Counted from the stretch's first letter, positions 35,812 to 45,791 are shown. The stretch is 64,000 bases of DNA from Saprospiraceae bacterium (GCA_021738725.1 JAIPBE010000006.1:42069-106068), one strand, 5' to 3'. Program-made: numbers and translations. Notes: a model not told the origin generated them from the sequence alone.

Positions 35812-37026
35812 TCAACCGATCAGCGTACTGGCAATATCCACCTTCCTTGCCTGCCAGGCCGGGAATAATGCGGCGATGATACCAAAGCCCAGGACAGCCA
35901 GGAATAACCATAATTCTTCCGGCAGGAACACCCAGGCATCAAAGGCATAATGCCATTCGTCTTCCAGAAAACGACCGGTCAACCACAGACCCAGATGTGC
36001 CATTCCCAGTCCGAGCAAGCCACCCGCAAAAGCCAGTAAGAACCCTTCCTGCATGATCAGTCGGAAGACCCCTCCCGGAGAACTCCCCATCATGCGAAGC
36101 AATGCCAGTTCATACCGCCGGGCTTGCAGGGAACTGTACAGACTGACAAAAATGCTCAGCCCTGATACTGCTAAAATGATCCAGGCGAGTATGCGCAACA
36201 GATCAGTACCTGCTCCCATAAGAGCATACAGCCGATTCATCTCCATGGCTGGAGATGCCGCCATCATGTCGGTATTTTCGTTGATATTTCTGGGCAAATT
36301 CAAGGTGAGGTGATTGCGCACCTTATACTGGATCAGCAAGGTGGTGATCTCCCGATGATCCTCTTCTGCTGTCACATCATGACCCTGGCCTTCATGCCCG
36401 TGATCATGCACCATCCATACACTTTCCAGGGGTGTCAGCAACAGCTGATCGGCAACGGAGCCATTGGGTTTCAAGATGCCTGTCACGTGAAAACCAGGAC
36501 GATCATCATGTGTCAGATCCTCGTTATCATCCAATCCGTGGACGCTTTGAAACGAATGTCCGATCGTCAGGCCTAGTGCCTTCGCCACCGATGCCCCGGC
36601 GACAATGTCCATAGGATCCTTCTGACCTCTTCCTTCCGCCAGCTGCAGGCCATACAGGCTGTAAAACGTCGTGTCCGTGCCGACAATCCGATACCCCTGA
36701 TAACTGTCACCCAGGGAAAGCGGGACAGCTCTGCGGATCAACGGGTGGCCTGGCCGGAGAAAGGGCTTGGCAGCCTGAAGCGAAATATTCCCTGTCGGTG
36801 CATCCAGATGATACATGCCGGAAAGGATCAGTTGAAGCGGGCTCCCCTTCGCACCGATCACCAGATCGATGTCGGCCAGATTTCGATCGAGACGCTCGGT
36901 GATCATCCTGTCGAAGAGAAAAACACCTGCGATCAAACCGGTACTCAAGGCCAGGAGTACCAGGTTGAGCACAAGTTGAGCTGGCTTGTGGACCAGATGT
37001 TTCCAACTTAGCCAGAGACTATACAT
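35812..37026 (-). CDS. FtsX/LolC-like ABC transporter permease
   Basis: A 404-residue permease with one N-terminal transmembrane helix, a periplasmic MacB-like domain (~45-270) and three C-terminal helices, the FtsX layout. The motif RRYELALLRMMGSSPGGVFRLIMQEG is the coupling region of FtsX permeases. The periplasmic part includes a His/Asp-rich loop (HDHGHEGQGHDVTAEEDH) that could bind metal. It overlaps the ATPase gene by 8 bp. It is probably a mechanotransmitter or lipoprotein/small-molecule exporter; the substrate cannot be told. Confidence 0.85.
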   Translation of the reverse strand: MYSLWLSWKHLVHKPAQLVLNLVLLALSTGLIAGVFLFDRMITERLDRNLADIDLVIGAKGSPLQLILSGMYHLDAPTGNISLQAAKPFLRPGHPLIRRAVPLSLGDSYQGYRIVGTDTTFYSLYGLQLAEGRGQKDPMDIVAGASVAKALGLTIGHSFQSVHGLDDNEDLTHDDRPGFHVTGILKPNGSVADQLLLTPLESVWMVHDHGHEGQGHDVTAEEDHREITTLLIQYKVRNHLTLNLPRNINENTDMMAASPAMEMNRLYALMGAGTDLLRILAWIILAVSGLSIFVSLYSSLQARRYELALLRMMGSSPGGVFRLIMQEGFLLAFAGGLLGLGMAHLGLWLTGRFLEDEWHYAFDAWVFLPEELWLFLAVLGFGIIAALFPAWQARKVDIASTLIG

Positions 37027-37657
37027 AGTGGTCCAGGTTCATGGAATGGGGAATCCGATCCTTGATCCGTTGATCATGCGTGACAATGATCAGCGCAGAA
37101 TGGCTTTCGGATGCATGAGCCTCCAGCATCCCGCACACCTCCAGACAATGCCTGTCATCCAAAGCGCTGGTAGGTTCATCCGCCAACAGAATATCGGGAC
37201 GATTGATCAATGCACGAGCCAGTGAAATTCGCTGTTGCTCACCTTGACTGCAATACCGGGGGAATGCCCGGATCCGGTGGGTCAGGCCCAATCTGCCCAA
37301 TAGATCGCGGACGAGGGAAAGATTTACTTTTTGTCCGGCCAGCCGTTGAGCAAGCGCAATATTCTCTTCGACATTCAACGCCTGAAGAAAATGTGGTGTC
37401 TGGAACACCAGTCCGATATGTTTTCCTCTGAACTGATCCTGCTGCTTTCTGGGCACATCCTGAAGTTTCGTCCCATGGATACTGACCGTACCCGAAAGGG
37501 GCTGTCTGAGTCCTGAAAGCAATTGGAGAAGGGTGGTTTTGCCTGTTCCTGATTCGCCGATGATCAGGAGCTGATCGCCAGCATCACATTGAATGTCAGG
37601 GAAGGTCATCACGGATCCACCCGAATATTGATAGGTCAATCCTCTAGCTTGGATCAT
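37019..37657 (-). CDS. LolD/MacB-type ABC transporter ATPase
   Basis: A 212-residue ATPase: Walker A GESGTGKTT (near 34-42), signature written YCSQGEQQRISLARAL (SQGEQQ for LSGGQ), Walker B ILLADEPTSALDD and the switch His in LIIVTHDQ. Size and sequence fit the LolD/FtsE group. It is encoded just upstream of its permease partner and overlaps it by 8 bp. Confidence 0.9.
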   Translation of the reverse strand: MIQARGLTYQYSGGSVMTFPDIQCDAGDQLLIIGESGTGKTTLLQLLSGLRQPLSGTVSIHGTKLQDVPRKQQDQFRGKHIGLVFQTPHFLQALNVEENIALAQRLAGQKVNLSLVRDLLGRLGLTHRIRAFPRYCSQGEQQRISLARALINRPDILLADEPTSALDDRHCLEVCGMLEAHASESHSALIIVTHDQRIKDRIPHSMNLDHYV

Positions 37658-37698
37658 GGAGCAAAGATAAGTGTCCCAAAGGGCAATGGCATTACGGA

Positions 37699-39432
37699 TC
37701 AGATCTCCCGAAAGCGTTCCTCACTTTCATCTTCCTCGGGTGCCCGGCCAGATTTCCTGTTCAATTCACCCAGGATCCAGGTTGCACAAGCATCAAAGTT
37801 GGTAAAACAGAATTGGTGTCCGATCAGTCCGGGAACCAGATTGATCCCATTTAACATGTTCTTCGGCTGGCCTTGCAGTCCTGTGAATGCCACTTTGATA
37901 CCCCGATCCAACAGGCCTTGAGCAGCTTCCTCCAGAGCATATAATCCGGATTGATCCACATAAGGAACTCGATCCATTCGGATCACGACATACCGAACAT
38001 CGGGTAGAGCTTCCACCATTTGCTTGAACCGGCTGGCAAAACCAAAAAAAAGGGGACCATCCAGGTGCTTGATATAGACATGCTGGCCGTATTTTTCCAG
38101 GAAGTTTTTTTCATCGGTCCATGTTCGCTCTCTGGCAAAGTCCTGAAGGGGGGATGAATAGGCTTTATTCTCGATGACATCAGAGATGTTTTTCATAAAC
38201 AGGACGGTAGCCAATACCATTCCAACGGCTACGGCCACTAAAAGGTCGACAAAGACTGTCAGCAGCAACACAATGATCAAGACGATGGCATCCGCTTTGG
38301 GGATCTTTCGCAAATGCCGCATCCCTTTATAGTCAATGATGCCAATGCCCACCGTGATCAGGATACCCGCCAGGACGGCGTTGGGAACATGGCCCACCAC
38401 AGGTCCGAGACCCAGCAGGACAATGATCAGAAAAACGCCGGCAATAACCCCTGATATGCGCGTCCTCCCACCAGCACGAATATTGATCACCGTGCGCATC
38501 GTTGCACCGGCTCCTGGCAAACCTCCAATCAGGGCCGCACCCATATTGCCGATCCCCTGACCGATCAATTCTTTGTCACTGTCATGCCTGGTTTTTGTCA
38601 TATTATCGGCTACCACTGAGGTTAGAAGTGAATCAATACCGCCGAGAAAAGCCAGGGTCAGTGCATACTCGAATATATGCAGCCAATGATCCCAGTCAGC
38701 AAAGACTTCAAACAATCCCAATTGGAGCACTGGCAGACCCGTCGGAACGGGACCACCGGAATCCAACTGCAAAATGATGTCTGGTTTGAAGAACAGAAAT
38801 GTGACGAGTGTGAGGACGACGAGTGCAACCAGTGCAGAAGGAATCTTTTTTGTGACCCGAGGAAATACGTAAATGATGATGATGGTCGATACAGCAATCA
38901 TCACCGACCATACATTAAATGCCTCCGGAATTTCATGTAGAGCACGAAATGTTCCTAGCGGTCCACCGGAGGGTGCATGCACCCCTAAAAAAGGAAAGAG
39001 TTGGGTAATGATAATGATCAGACCGATCCCACTCATAAAACCGGACACCACCGAGTATGGAATAAACCGAATGAATTTCCCCAATTTGAAAACACCCAAC
39101 AAACTCTCCAACAATCCAGCGAGAAAAAAAGTGGCTAAAATAAAGGGGATACCGGTTTCCAAGCTTCCAGAATAGGCTATCCCTTCCGCAATCACAACAG
39201 CAGAGACAACCGTCATGGGCGCAGTGGGTCCACTGATCTGAGTGGGGGTTCCGCCAAAGACCGCCGCAATAACCCCGATGGCCATTGCACCGTACAGGCC
39301 AGCGATCGCTCCGAGTTCAGTTTGTTCACCGAAGGCCAGACAAAGCGGCAGGGCGACAATTCCAGCAGTCAATCCACCAAAAAGGTCACCTCGAAAATAT
39401 TTTAACGTCCATGATTGAAAGAAGTTCTTCAT
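37699..39432 (-). CDS. SulP-family anion transporter with STAS domain
   Basis: A 577-residue SulP transporter: about 12 transmembrane helices with the family segment AGIVALPLCLAFG near the N-terminus, LIGGLPGAGATMRTVINIRAGGRTRISG in the middle and, from about residue 440, a complete cytoplasmic STAS domain (IKHLDGPLFFGFASRFKQMV ... MDRVPYVDQSGLYALEEA). SulP proteins carry sulfate, bicarbonate or other anions. Pairing with carbonic anhydrase and a second SulP gene points to bicarbonate. It is the last gene of this leftward cluster. Confidence 0.92.
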   Translation of the reverse strand: MKNFFQSWTLKYFRGDLFGGLTAGIVALPLCLAFGEQTELGAIAGLYGAMAIGVIAAVFGGTPTQISGPTAPMTVVSAVVIAEGIAYSGSLETGIPFILATFFLAGLLESLLGVFKLGKFIRFIPYSVVSGFMSGIGLIIIITQLFPFLGVHAPSGGPLGTFRALHEIPEAFNVWSVMIAVSTIIIIYVFPRVTKKIPSALVALVVLTLVTFLFFKPDIILQLDSGGPVPTGLPVLQLGLFEVFADWDHWLHIFEYALTLAFLGGIDSLLTSVVADNMTKTRHDSDKELIGQGIGNMGAALIGGLPGAGATMRTVINIRAGGRTRISGVIAGVFLIIVLLGLGPVVGHVPNAVLAGILITVGIGIIDYKGMRHLRKIPKADAIVLIIVLLLTVFVDLLVAVAVGMVLATVLFMKNISDVIENKAYSSPLQDFARERTWTDEKNFLEKYGQHVYIKHLDGPLFFGFASRFKQMVEALPDVRYVVIRMDRVPYVDQSGLYALEEAAQGLLDRGIKVAFTGLQGQPKNMLNGINLVPGLIGHQFCFTNFDACATWILGELNRKSGRAPEEDESEERFREI

Positions 39433-39562
39433 GTTTTTGGTTGCGTAGGTCGGATGTACTCACTAAGTACGCAAAAAACATGAAAAGCTGCTCACGCAAA
39501 GAAATATACGTGCATCAGGAGGATACAACCGCTTCTTTCAGTCCTGGATGAAATCCACCCTC

Positions 39563-40210
39563 TCAGGCATCATCCCCAAGATTATCATATTCATAGATCG
39601 CATGGTCCAGCGCCTCTCCAGGAGAGATCTCCTTTAACGGATGGATTATGCCATCTTCCAACCGGTAGACCCATCCGTGAAGATGGGGTGCCTTTCTCCT
39701 TTTCCAGGCCTTCTGAATAATGGAAGTTTTTGCCAGGTTATACACCTGCTCCTCAATATTCAATTCGATTAATCGATCCACTTGCTCATTCTGCGAAGCT
39801 AAAGCGTCGATCTCCCGCTGATGATAGCGGTACACATCTTTGATGTTGCGCAGCCATTTGTTGATCAGACCAAAACTTGAATTTGTCATGGCCGCCTTGA
39901 CCCCACCACAACCATAGTGTCCACAAACAATGACATGCTGCACTTCCAATACCTCTACAGCATATTGTAGAACACTCAACATGTTCATATCCGTATGCAC
40001 CACGAGATTGGCCACATTGCGATGAATGAAGATGTCACCGGGATTGGTTTGGGTGATTTCGTTGGGTGGAACACGACTGTCAGCACAACCAATCCACAGG
40101 ATTTTCGGCCTCTGGATATCCACCAGGCGATTAAAAAAGCCCGGATCTTGATCCGTTTTATCAAGGGCCCATTTTTTATTGTCCTGGAGCAGTTTCTCGT
40201 ACACTTTCAT
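39563..40210 (-). CDS. Beta-class carbonic anhydrase
   Basis: Interconverts CO2 and bicarbonate. The 215-residue product holds all catalytic residues of the beta class: Cys42, Asp44 and Arg46 in GCADSRVPP, and His98 and Cys101 in CGHYGCGG. The rest, such as RNVANLVVHTDMNMLSVLQYAVEVL, matches the family. No signal peptide, so it acts in the cytoplasm, where it would buffer or hydrate inorganic carbon brought in by the flanking SulP transporters. The three genes are separated by 130 and 36 bp on the same strand. Confidence 0.96.
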   Translation of the reverse strand: MKVYEKLLQDNKKWALDKTDQDPGFFNRLVDIQRPKILWIGCADSRVPPNEITQTNPGDIFIHRNVANLVVHTDMNMLSVLQYAVEVLEVQHVIVCGHYGCGGVKAAMTNSSFGLINKWLRNIKDVYRYHQREIDALASQNEQVDRLIELNIEEQVYNLAKTSIIQKAWKRRKAPHLHGWVYRLEDGIIHPLKEISPGEALDHAIYEYDNLGDDA

Positions 40211-40246
40211 AATTGTAGTCTTTGATTGGAATGAATAAAAATCAAA

Positions 40247-41815
40247 TCAATATTCAGGTATATCAATTAATTCAAGCGTTATATGCTTGTCCTTCGCCAT
40301 CTCTTTGAAATTATGGATCAAGCGGACGGCATCAAAATCGATCTCCTTGGATTGACTCCCATCAATTATCACATCACTATGTTCAGGCAGGTGATCCAGG
40401 GTCAATTGCAGGCTGGCCTTATTCAAAAAGGATACATGTTCTGAAAGCACCAGTTTGATAACCTTGTGGCCATCTCGATCCGGGTGAGCTTCTTCATGAT
40501 AGAAGTAAGGCGTTTTATAGTTCGTTTTAAGGACATAGAATATCCCTACTGCCAAACCAATTACAATACCTGTCAGAAGGTCGGTCAGCAGTACACCAAT
40601 AATCGTGGTAATAAAAGGCAGAAACTGACGGATACCACTTTGCATTTGTGATTTGTACAAAGTGGGCTTGGTGAGTTTGAACCCGATAATCAACAAGATG
40701 GCAGCTAATGCGGACAACGGAATTTGGTTGAGGAGGTGCGGCAGGCCGATCACACATCCTGCCAATAAAATTCCATGCACGATGGCGGAGAGTTTACTTT
40801 CTGCCCCTGCTTCAACGTTGGCACTACTGCGAACAATGACGGCTGTCATGGGAAGACCACCGATCAGACCGCTGAGAAAATTACCAACACCTTGCGCTTT
40901 CATTTCCCTGTTCAAAGGGGTATGCCGCTTATGGTGGTCCAGTTTATCTACCGCCTCTACACTGAGCAAAGTCTCCAAACTGGCGATAATCGCAATAACC
41001 ACTGCCACTTTCCATGTCTCTATGAAGGATATTGCTGACCAGTCAGGAAACGTCAATAGACTGGTTAACCCTTCTCCAGGAGCTGGAATTGGGATTTGAA
41101 CAGCATGCTCTAATCCAATCTCCAAACCAGGACCTGCAGTGGCCATCAACTGTCGAATGACAATGCCCAGGATCACGGCCAGCAATGCCCCGGGAATCAG
41201 ACCTAAGGATGGAATCCATTTCTTGACATAGTTGTCCCAACCCAACATAGTCACCAGGGCCAAGATTCCGATGATAAATGCACCTTGATGGATATGCGTG
41301 AACCCATAGATCAGCTCTTCAAATGTATTCCTGCCATCTGTTCCGCGAAAACTCATTTCTCCGAAAGCATCCATGTCGATTCCCAGAAAATGGGGTATCT
41401 GTTTCAGGATCAATATGATCCCGATAGCTGCCAGCATACCCTTGATCACGGAGACCGGAAAGTAGAGGCCTATAATCCCTGCTTTGAGATAACCAAGAAT
41501 GACCTGGAATACACCCGCAAGAACAACTGCGACAAGAAAAGCATCAAAAGATCCCAGTGAAGAAATAGAATCCAGGACGATCACCGCCAAACCGGCTGCT
41601 GGTCCCGAAACACTTAATGCTGAACCACTCAAGCCACCAACAACGATCCCGCCAATGATTCCGGTGATCAGCCCTGACATCAAGGGTGCCCCGGAGGCGA
41701 GGGCAATGCCCAGACACAAAGGCAATGCCACTAAAAAGACTACAATTCCCGCCGGAATGTCCTTTCGCCATTGTGTTAATAAATTATGTTGAAGTCCCGA
41801 TTCCATTCTGTTCAT
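40247..41815 (-). CDS. SulP-family transporter, likely bicarbonate, second of the pair
   Basis: A 522-residue SulP protein with about 11-12 transmembrane segments: AGIVVFLVALPLCLGIALASGAP at the start and SGLIGGLPMTAVIVRSSANVEAGAESKLS in the middle, where the family substrate site lies. The C-terminal STAS domain is short (~85 residues) and ends with HITLELIDIPEY. This compact type is often fused or adjacent to carbonic anhydrase. It is the first gene of the SulP-anhydrase-SulP cluster and is divergent from rnhB over 123 bp. Confidence 0.92.
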   Translation of the reverse strand: MNRMESGLQHNLLTQWRKDIPAGIVVFLVALPLCLGIALASGAPLMSGLITGIIGGIVVGGLSGSALSVSGPAAGLAVIVLDSISSLGSFDAFLVAVVLAGVFQVILGYLKAGIIGLYFPVSVIKGMLAAIGIILILKQIPHFLGIDMDAFGEMSFRGTDGRNTFEELIYGFTHIHQGAFIIGILALVTMLGWDNYVKKWIPSLGLIPGALLAVILGIVIRQLMATAGPGLEIGLEHAVQIPIPAPGEGLTSLLTFPDWSAISFIETWKVAVVIAIIASLETLLSVEAVDKLDHHKRHTPLNREMKAQGVGNFLSGLIGGLPMTAVIVRSSANVEAGAESKLSAIVHGILLAGCVIGLPHLLNQIPLSALAAILLIIGFKLTKPTLYKSQMQSGIRQFLPFITTIIGVLLTDLLTGIVIGLAVGIFYVLKTNYKTPYFYHEEAHPDRDGHKVIKLVLSEHVSFLNKASLQLTLDHLPEHSDVIIDGSQSKEIDFDAVRLIHNFKEMAKDKHITLELIDIPEY

Positions 41816-41926
41816 TTTTGGCTACGGAAAGAAACGGAACTACACCTCGTACAGTTCTTGAATTAAACTCTTCTGACCCCAATCTAATGGCTTTCTAATT
41901 TTCCCTCCTGAGTACTCCACGAGGCC

Positions 41927-41934
41927 TACCTTTG
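41927..41934 (+). promoter_or_regulatory. Bacteroidetes -7 box (TACCTTTG) directly before rnhB
   Basis: Exact TAnnTTTG match ending 4 nt before the rnhB ATG. Confidence 0.5.
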
Positions 41935-41938
41935 TTCG

Positions 41939-42544
41939 ATGGCATTGCGGGTTAACTATTCAAAAAACCTACTGGAAGCGGGATGCGATGAGGCCGGACG
42001 GGGTTGCCTGGCCGGTCCTGTTTTCGCCGCTGCTGTGATCTTACCGGCTCGTTGGCATCATCCGCTTTTGAATGACTCCAAGCATTTGAGCGAATCGGAC
42101 CGGAACACACTTCGACCGATCATCGAGAGGAAAGCATTGGCTTGGTCGGTGGCGATGTGTACACCAGAGGAGATCGATAAGATCAACATCCTCCAGGCGT
42201 CCATTCTCGCTATGCATCGGGCGGTCGCATCTCTTTCACTGCTGCCCCAACATCTCCTGATCGATGGTAATCGATTCAAACCATATCTGGGGATCCCGCA
42301 CACTTGCATCGTCGGAGGAGATGGCAAATTCACCTCTATCGCGGCAGCATCCATTCTGGCCAAAACCCACCGGGATGCCTGGATGACCGAGGCCCAGGAT
42401 GCATTTCCCCAATATCACTGGTTGGAGAATAAAGGCTATCCCACCCTCGTACATCGGGAAGCAGTACTCCTTCTGGGTCCTTCCCCCCATCATCGTTTGT
42501 CTTTCAAAATTGATGGCATCCCGATCGGAGAACGCTTTCCCTGA
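41939..42544 (+). CDS. rnhB: Ribonuclease HII
   Basis: Removes ribonucleotides built into DNA and RNA primers. The 201-residue product has the catalytic acids Asp17 and Glu18 in [13 protein letters not shown], Asp109 in LLIDGNRF and the later acid in [11 protein letters not shown], with the standard C-terminal [21 protein letters not shown]. Length fits E. coli RNase HII (198 aa). It is followed after 43 nt by the hydroxyacyl-CoA dehydrogenase gene, which has its own -7 box. Confidence 0.96.
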   Translation: MALRVNYSKNLLEAGCDEAGRGCLAGPVFAAAVILPARWHHPLLNDSKHLSESDRNTLRPIIERKALAWSVAMCTPEEIDKINILQASILAMHRAVASLSLLPQHLLIDGNRFKPYLGIPHTCIVGGDGKFTSIAAASILAKTHRDAWMTEAQDAFPQYHWLENKGYPTLVHREAVLLLGPSPHHRLSFKIDGIPIGERFP

Positions 42545-42562
42545 TGACCCGCAGGGATGCCG

Positions 42563-42570
42563 TACATTTG
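42563..42570 (+). promoter_or_regulatory. Bacteroidetes -7 box (TACATTTG) before the hydroxyacyl-CoA dehydrogenase gene
   Basis: Exact TAnnTTTG match, 17 nt before the ATG at 42588, within the gap after rnhB. Confidence 0.45.
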
Positions 42571-42587
42571 ACCCAAAGAATTGGTCG

Positions 42588-43766
42588 ATGCGTATTGGAA
42601 TCATTGGAAGCGGAGCCATGGGCTCCGGAATTGCTCAAGTCGCAGCTTCAGCCGGCCACGATGTCGTGCTTCACGATACCCGACCGGAAGCTCTTACCCG
42701 GTCGAAGGGCCAGTTGGGGAAAGTCCTCAACCGACAGATCGAAAAAGGACGCATGTCCGAACAGGAGGTCAAGACAATCCTCGGACGGCATACCTATGTA
42801 GAGGCCCTGGATGGTCTTCGGGACTGCAGCCTGATCATCGAAGCCATTATTGAGGACCTGGCCATCAAACGCGCTGTCTTTCAGGAACTGGAAAAGCTGG
42901 TGGGAAATGAAACCATTCTGGCGACAAACACATCTTCTCTGTCCATAGCGTCGATCGCTGCTGCATGTACGCATCCCGAACGCGTGATCGGACTCCATTT
43001 CTTCAACCCGGCTCCCCTGATGAAATTGGTAGAGATCATTCCGGCATTGCAAACCGATCTGGACCTGCCAGCCACGCTACGGGAATTGATGCTCTCCTGG
43101 GGAAAGTACCCGGTCATGGCCAGAGACACTCCCGGTTTTATCGTCAACAGAATTGCTCGACCATTTTATAGTGAATCCATCCGCCTGCTTGAAGAAGGCC
43201 TTGGGACTAAAGAAGAGATCGATACGGCTATGAAGGAGATCGGGGGATTCCGAATGGGCCCATTTGAACTCATGGATTTTATTGGCCATGATGTCAATTA
43301 TGCCGTATCGGAATCGGTTTGGACGGCATGTTATTACGAACCCAGATATCAACCCTCGTTTACCCAGCGCCGGTTGGTGGATGCCGGTTGGCTTGGCCGT
43401 AAAGCCGGGCGTGGATTTTATGATTATCGCCCGGAAGCCACTTCATCCAGGCCCGATCCAGAAAAGAACGATTCTGAACAATTGAGGCGACTCTGCGAAC
43501 GTGTAGTGGTCATGCTGATCAATGAAGCTGCCGATGCCATGTATTACAAGGTGGCCTCTCGGGACGATATTGATCAAGCCATGACCCTCGGTGTCAACTA
43601 TCCGAAAGGACTGTTGCACTGGGCCGATGAATGGGGGATTGCCACCTGCGAATCTCGCCTGGATCGCCTCTTCAACGCCTACCACGACCCTCGATATCGA
43701 TGCAGCCCCCTCCTGCGGTCTCTGGCTCAGAATGGGGAACGATTCTATCCGGAAGAAAATATTTGA
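42588..43766 (+). CDS. 3-hydroxyacyl-CoA dehydrogenase (PaaH/Hbd type)
   Basis: Oxidises 3-hydroxyacyl-CoA with NAD, in phenylacetate degradation or in fatty acid or butyrate metabolism. The 392-residue product starts with the Rossmann motif IGIIGSGAMGSGIAQVAASAG, then has the catalytic segment GLHFFNPAPLMKLVEII and the family motif DTPGFIVNRIARPFY; its C-terminal domain runs past the usual ~285 residues with a second 3HCDH domain, as in PaaH. I start at 42588 since the longer frame overlaps rnhB. It ends 1 nt before the thioesterase gene, whose pairing with it recalls paaI/paaH of the phenylacetate pathway. No other paa genes are nearby. Confidence 0.92.
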   Translation: MRIGIIGSGAMGSGIAQVAASAGHDVVLHDTRPEALTRSKGQLGKVLNRQIEKGRMSEQEVKTILGRHTYVEALDGLRDCSLIIEAIIEDLAIKRAVFQELEKLVGNETILATNTSSLSIASIAAACTHPERVIGLHFFNPAPLMKLVEIIPALQTDLDLPATLRELMLSWGKYPVMARDTPGFIVNRIARPFYSESIRLLEEGLGTKEEIDTAMKEIGGFRMGPFELMDFIGHDVNYAVSESVWTACYYEPRYQPSFTQRRLVDAGWLGRKAGRGFYDYRPEATSSRPDPEKNDSEQLRRLCERVVVMLINEAADAMYYKVASRDDIDQAMTLGVNYPKGLLHWADEWGIATCESRLDRLFNAYHDPRYRCSPLLRSLAQNGERFYPEENI

Positions 43767-43767
43767 T

Positions 43768-44211
43768 ATGACCAGTGAACCCAAAAGACCACTCGCGACC
43801 AGAGTAGTCGATAAAATGATGCACGGCGACGCCTTCAGCCAATGGTTGGCCATCGAACGTCTGGAAGAAGGTCCGGGACACTGCACCCTGCGCATGACCG
43901 TCCGGGATGAAATGGTCAACGGTTTTTTGATCGCACATGGGGGTATTTCCTATGCCCTGGCCGACAGCGCTCTCGCCTTTGCTTCCAATGGTCATGGAAT
44001 CAAAGCTGTATCTATAGAAACATCGATATCACATCTTCGACCCGTTCAGGTCGGAGACACTTTGACGGCCATTGCTTCAGAGGATAATCTAGGTCGAAAA
44101 ACGGGTGTATACCGTGTAGAAGTCATGAATCAGAAAGGCAAACTGGTAGCCCTATTCAAAGGAACGGTCTTCCGTGGAGGAGAACCATGGTTTCCTGAAG
44201 AGAACGGCTAA
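43768..44211 (+). CDS. paaI: PaaI-type hotdog thioesterase
   Basis: A 147-residue hotdog-fold acyl-CoA thioesterase. The motif VNGFLIAHGGISYALADSALAFASNGHG (His and Gly at the CoA site, Asp as nucleophile helper) is typical of PaaI, which clears stalled hydroxyphenylacetyl-CoA. The start at ATG 43768 follows the dehydrogenase stop by 1 nt, so they are co-transcribed. It ends 37 nt before the stop of the convergent T9SS gene. Confidence 0.9.
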   Translation: MTSEPKRPLATRVVDKMMHGDAFSQWLAIERLEEGPGHCTLRMTVRDEMVNGFLIAHGGISYALADSALAFASNGHGIKAVSIETSISHLRPVQVGDTLTAIASEDNLGRKTGVYRVEVMNQKGKLVALFKGTVFRGGEPWFPEENG

Positions 44212-44248
44212 CCGATATCCTACTCCAGAATATCTGAAAGTCGATAGT

Positions 44249-45721
44249 TTAGTTCACAATCATCAATCTTCCGAAATACCGTGTCTGATCATCTGTCCCG
44301 GAAAGAACGATCTGAAACAGACCTGAACTGACAGAAGACAATTGGATGGACCCCGGATTTTGGGCAAATTGACGTTCCCATACAATCCTTCCAAACAGAT
44401 CCATCACTTGAATCTTTTGCACGTCCAAACCGTTCGGAAGATGAAGAATACCTGGCGAAGGATTTGGACTGAACCTGACGGGTTGTAAAGATGCAGTAGG
44501 ATCAACAGATGATATCGACCCGATCTGCCCCTCCTGGTACATCACTCGCTTTGTCACATTGTCCTGATAGACCGTGTGAAGACGTCCGTTTGAATAATGA
44601 ACATCAGGGCGCAATTGATCACCATTGGTGGTCGGATTGAGGATCTTGGTCTCTGCCGTCACCAAACCTTCCGGACCAGTGGTAGACAGGCGGTATTTGA
44701 TATCCAGATTGCCGGCATACGATTCTTCCCAAATCAGAAAAACCGTGTCTTGATTTCCTGTGATCCGGGGGTGGTCCTGAACCAGTTGACTCTCCGGTGA
44801 GTTGGACAGATATTGATGGAGGACCACCTTCTGACTATCCAGATCAAAGACCGAAAAAAAGACACGCGCTCGTCCACCTGGAGCAGCTCTGAACGTGGAG
44901 ATCAAACGGTTTCCGGCCCAATAACCATCCGGAGCACTGGCCGGACATGATGCGAAATAGCTGCCGGTTTCATCGACCTCATATCCTTTCGAAAATGTAT
45001 CCCCCTCGTCCTTCGAAATGCCCGCCCAGATCGTTCGGATATTTTGATCATTATTCCGATAGATCATGGCTAATTTATTATCACCGACCGCCAGTTGGGC
45101 TGCACAGCAATCACAGGCATCTCCCTCAATGATCGCTGAAGAGGCATTGACATCTTCTCCAAAAGAAGCCCCATAGTCCGTGCTCCTGGACACGACATAT
45201 CGAGCTCCTGAAAAGTCAGGCTCAAATCGCATAAACCCGACCCATACCTGCCCATCAGGGCCTGCAGCTACATCCGGAAAACGACTCAGATCATCACCCA
45301 ATGCCCAATCGACATCGTCCATTTGACTGAACGTCACACCTGCATCTGGCGAATGAAAGAGGCTGACACCTTTTGCATCTTCAGGCTGTTCCTTCCCTGA
45401 GACATAGATGTCCTGTCCATAGGCCGTTAGCTCTGGTCCCGCCCAACTGGCCCCGAAATATTGGGTGCCGATCGGATTGATCTGTTGGGGGGTGGTCATC
45501 TGTCCCTGTTCAAATCGACTGAGGAAGACCTTGTGCAGAGCCTCATGTGACCAGAGCATGACCGGGTCCCCATTGCCATTGACCACAATTCGTGGTCCAG
45601 AATTTCCATAACTGGAAGATGCAACTGGTATCGGGTCTGACCACAATACTTCCTGAGCATATCCCATGATCAGTAAGCCAGTCAAGAACCCGGTTAGAAT
45701 GAACTTTTTTAATGAAAACAT
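44249..45721 (-). CDS. T9SS-exported sialidase-fold (BNR) protein
   Basis: A 490-residue secreted protein. A signal peptide (MFSLKKFILTGFLTGLLIMGYAQ) is followed by a beta-propeller with BNR/Asp-box turns such as SPDAGVTFSQ, STDYGASFGED and SKDEGDTFSKG, as in sialidases, and a CxCC motif (EGDACDCCAAQ). The last ~75 residues (VRFSPNPSPGILHLPNG ... SGLFQIVLSGTDDQ) are a type A T9SS sorting domain. I do not see a full sialidase active site (no FRIP), so a carbohydrate-binding or structural role is as likely as catalysis. Confidence 0.85.
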   Translation of the reverse strand: MFSLKKFILTGFLTGLLIMGYAQEVLWSDPIPVASSSYGNSGPRIVVNGNGDPVMLWSHEALHKVFLSRFEQGQMTTPQQINPIGTQYFGASWAGPELTAYGQDIYVSGKEQPEDAKGVSLFHSPDAGVTFSQMDDVDWALGDDLSRFPDVAAGPDGQVWVGFMRFEPDFSGARYVVSRSTDYGASFGEDVNASSAIIEGDACDCCAAQLAVGDNKLAMIYRNNDQNIRTIWAGISKDEGDTFSKGYEVDETGSYFASCPASAPDGYWAGNRLISTFRAAPGGRARVFFSVFDLDSQKVVLHQYLSNSPESQLVQDHPRITGNQDTVFLIWEESYAGNLDIKYRLSTTGPEGLVTAETKILNPTTNGDQLRPDVHYSNGRLHTVYQDNVTKRVMYQEGQIGSISSVDPTASLQPVRFSPNPSPGILHLPNGLDVQKIQVMDLFGRIVWERQFAQNPGSIQLSSVSSGLFQIVLSGTDDQTRYFGRLMIVN

Positions 45722-45791
45722 GGTCGTGAATATTCCTACAAGTTAATTGAATCTTTAGTACTTCTAGGATGAAGTCGCCTTACGCCAGATA

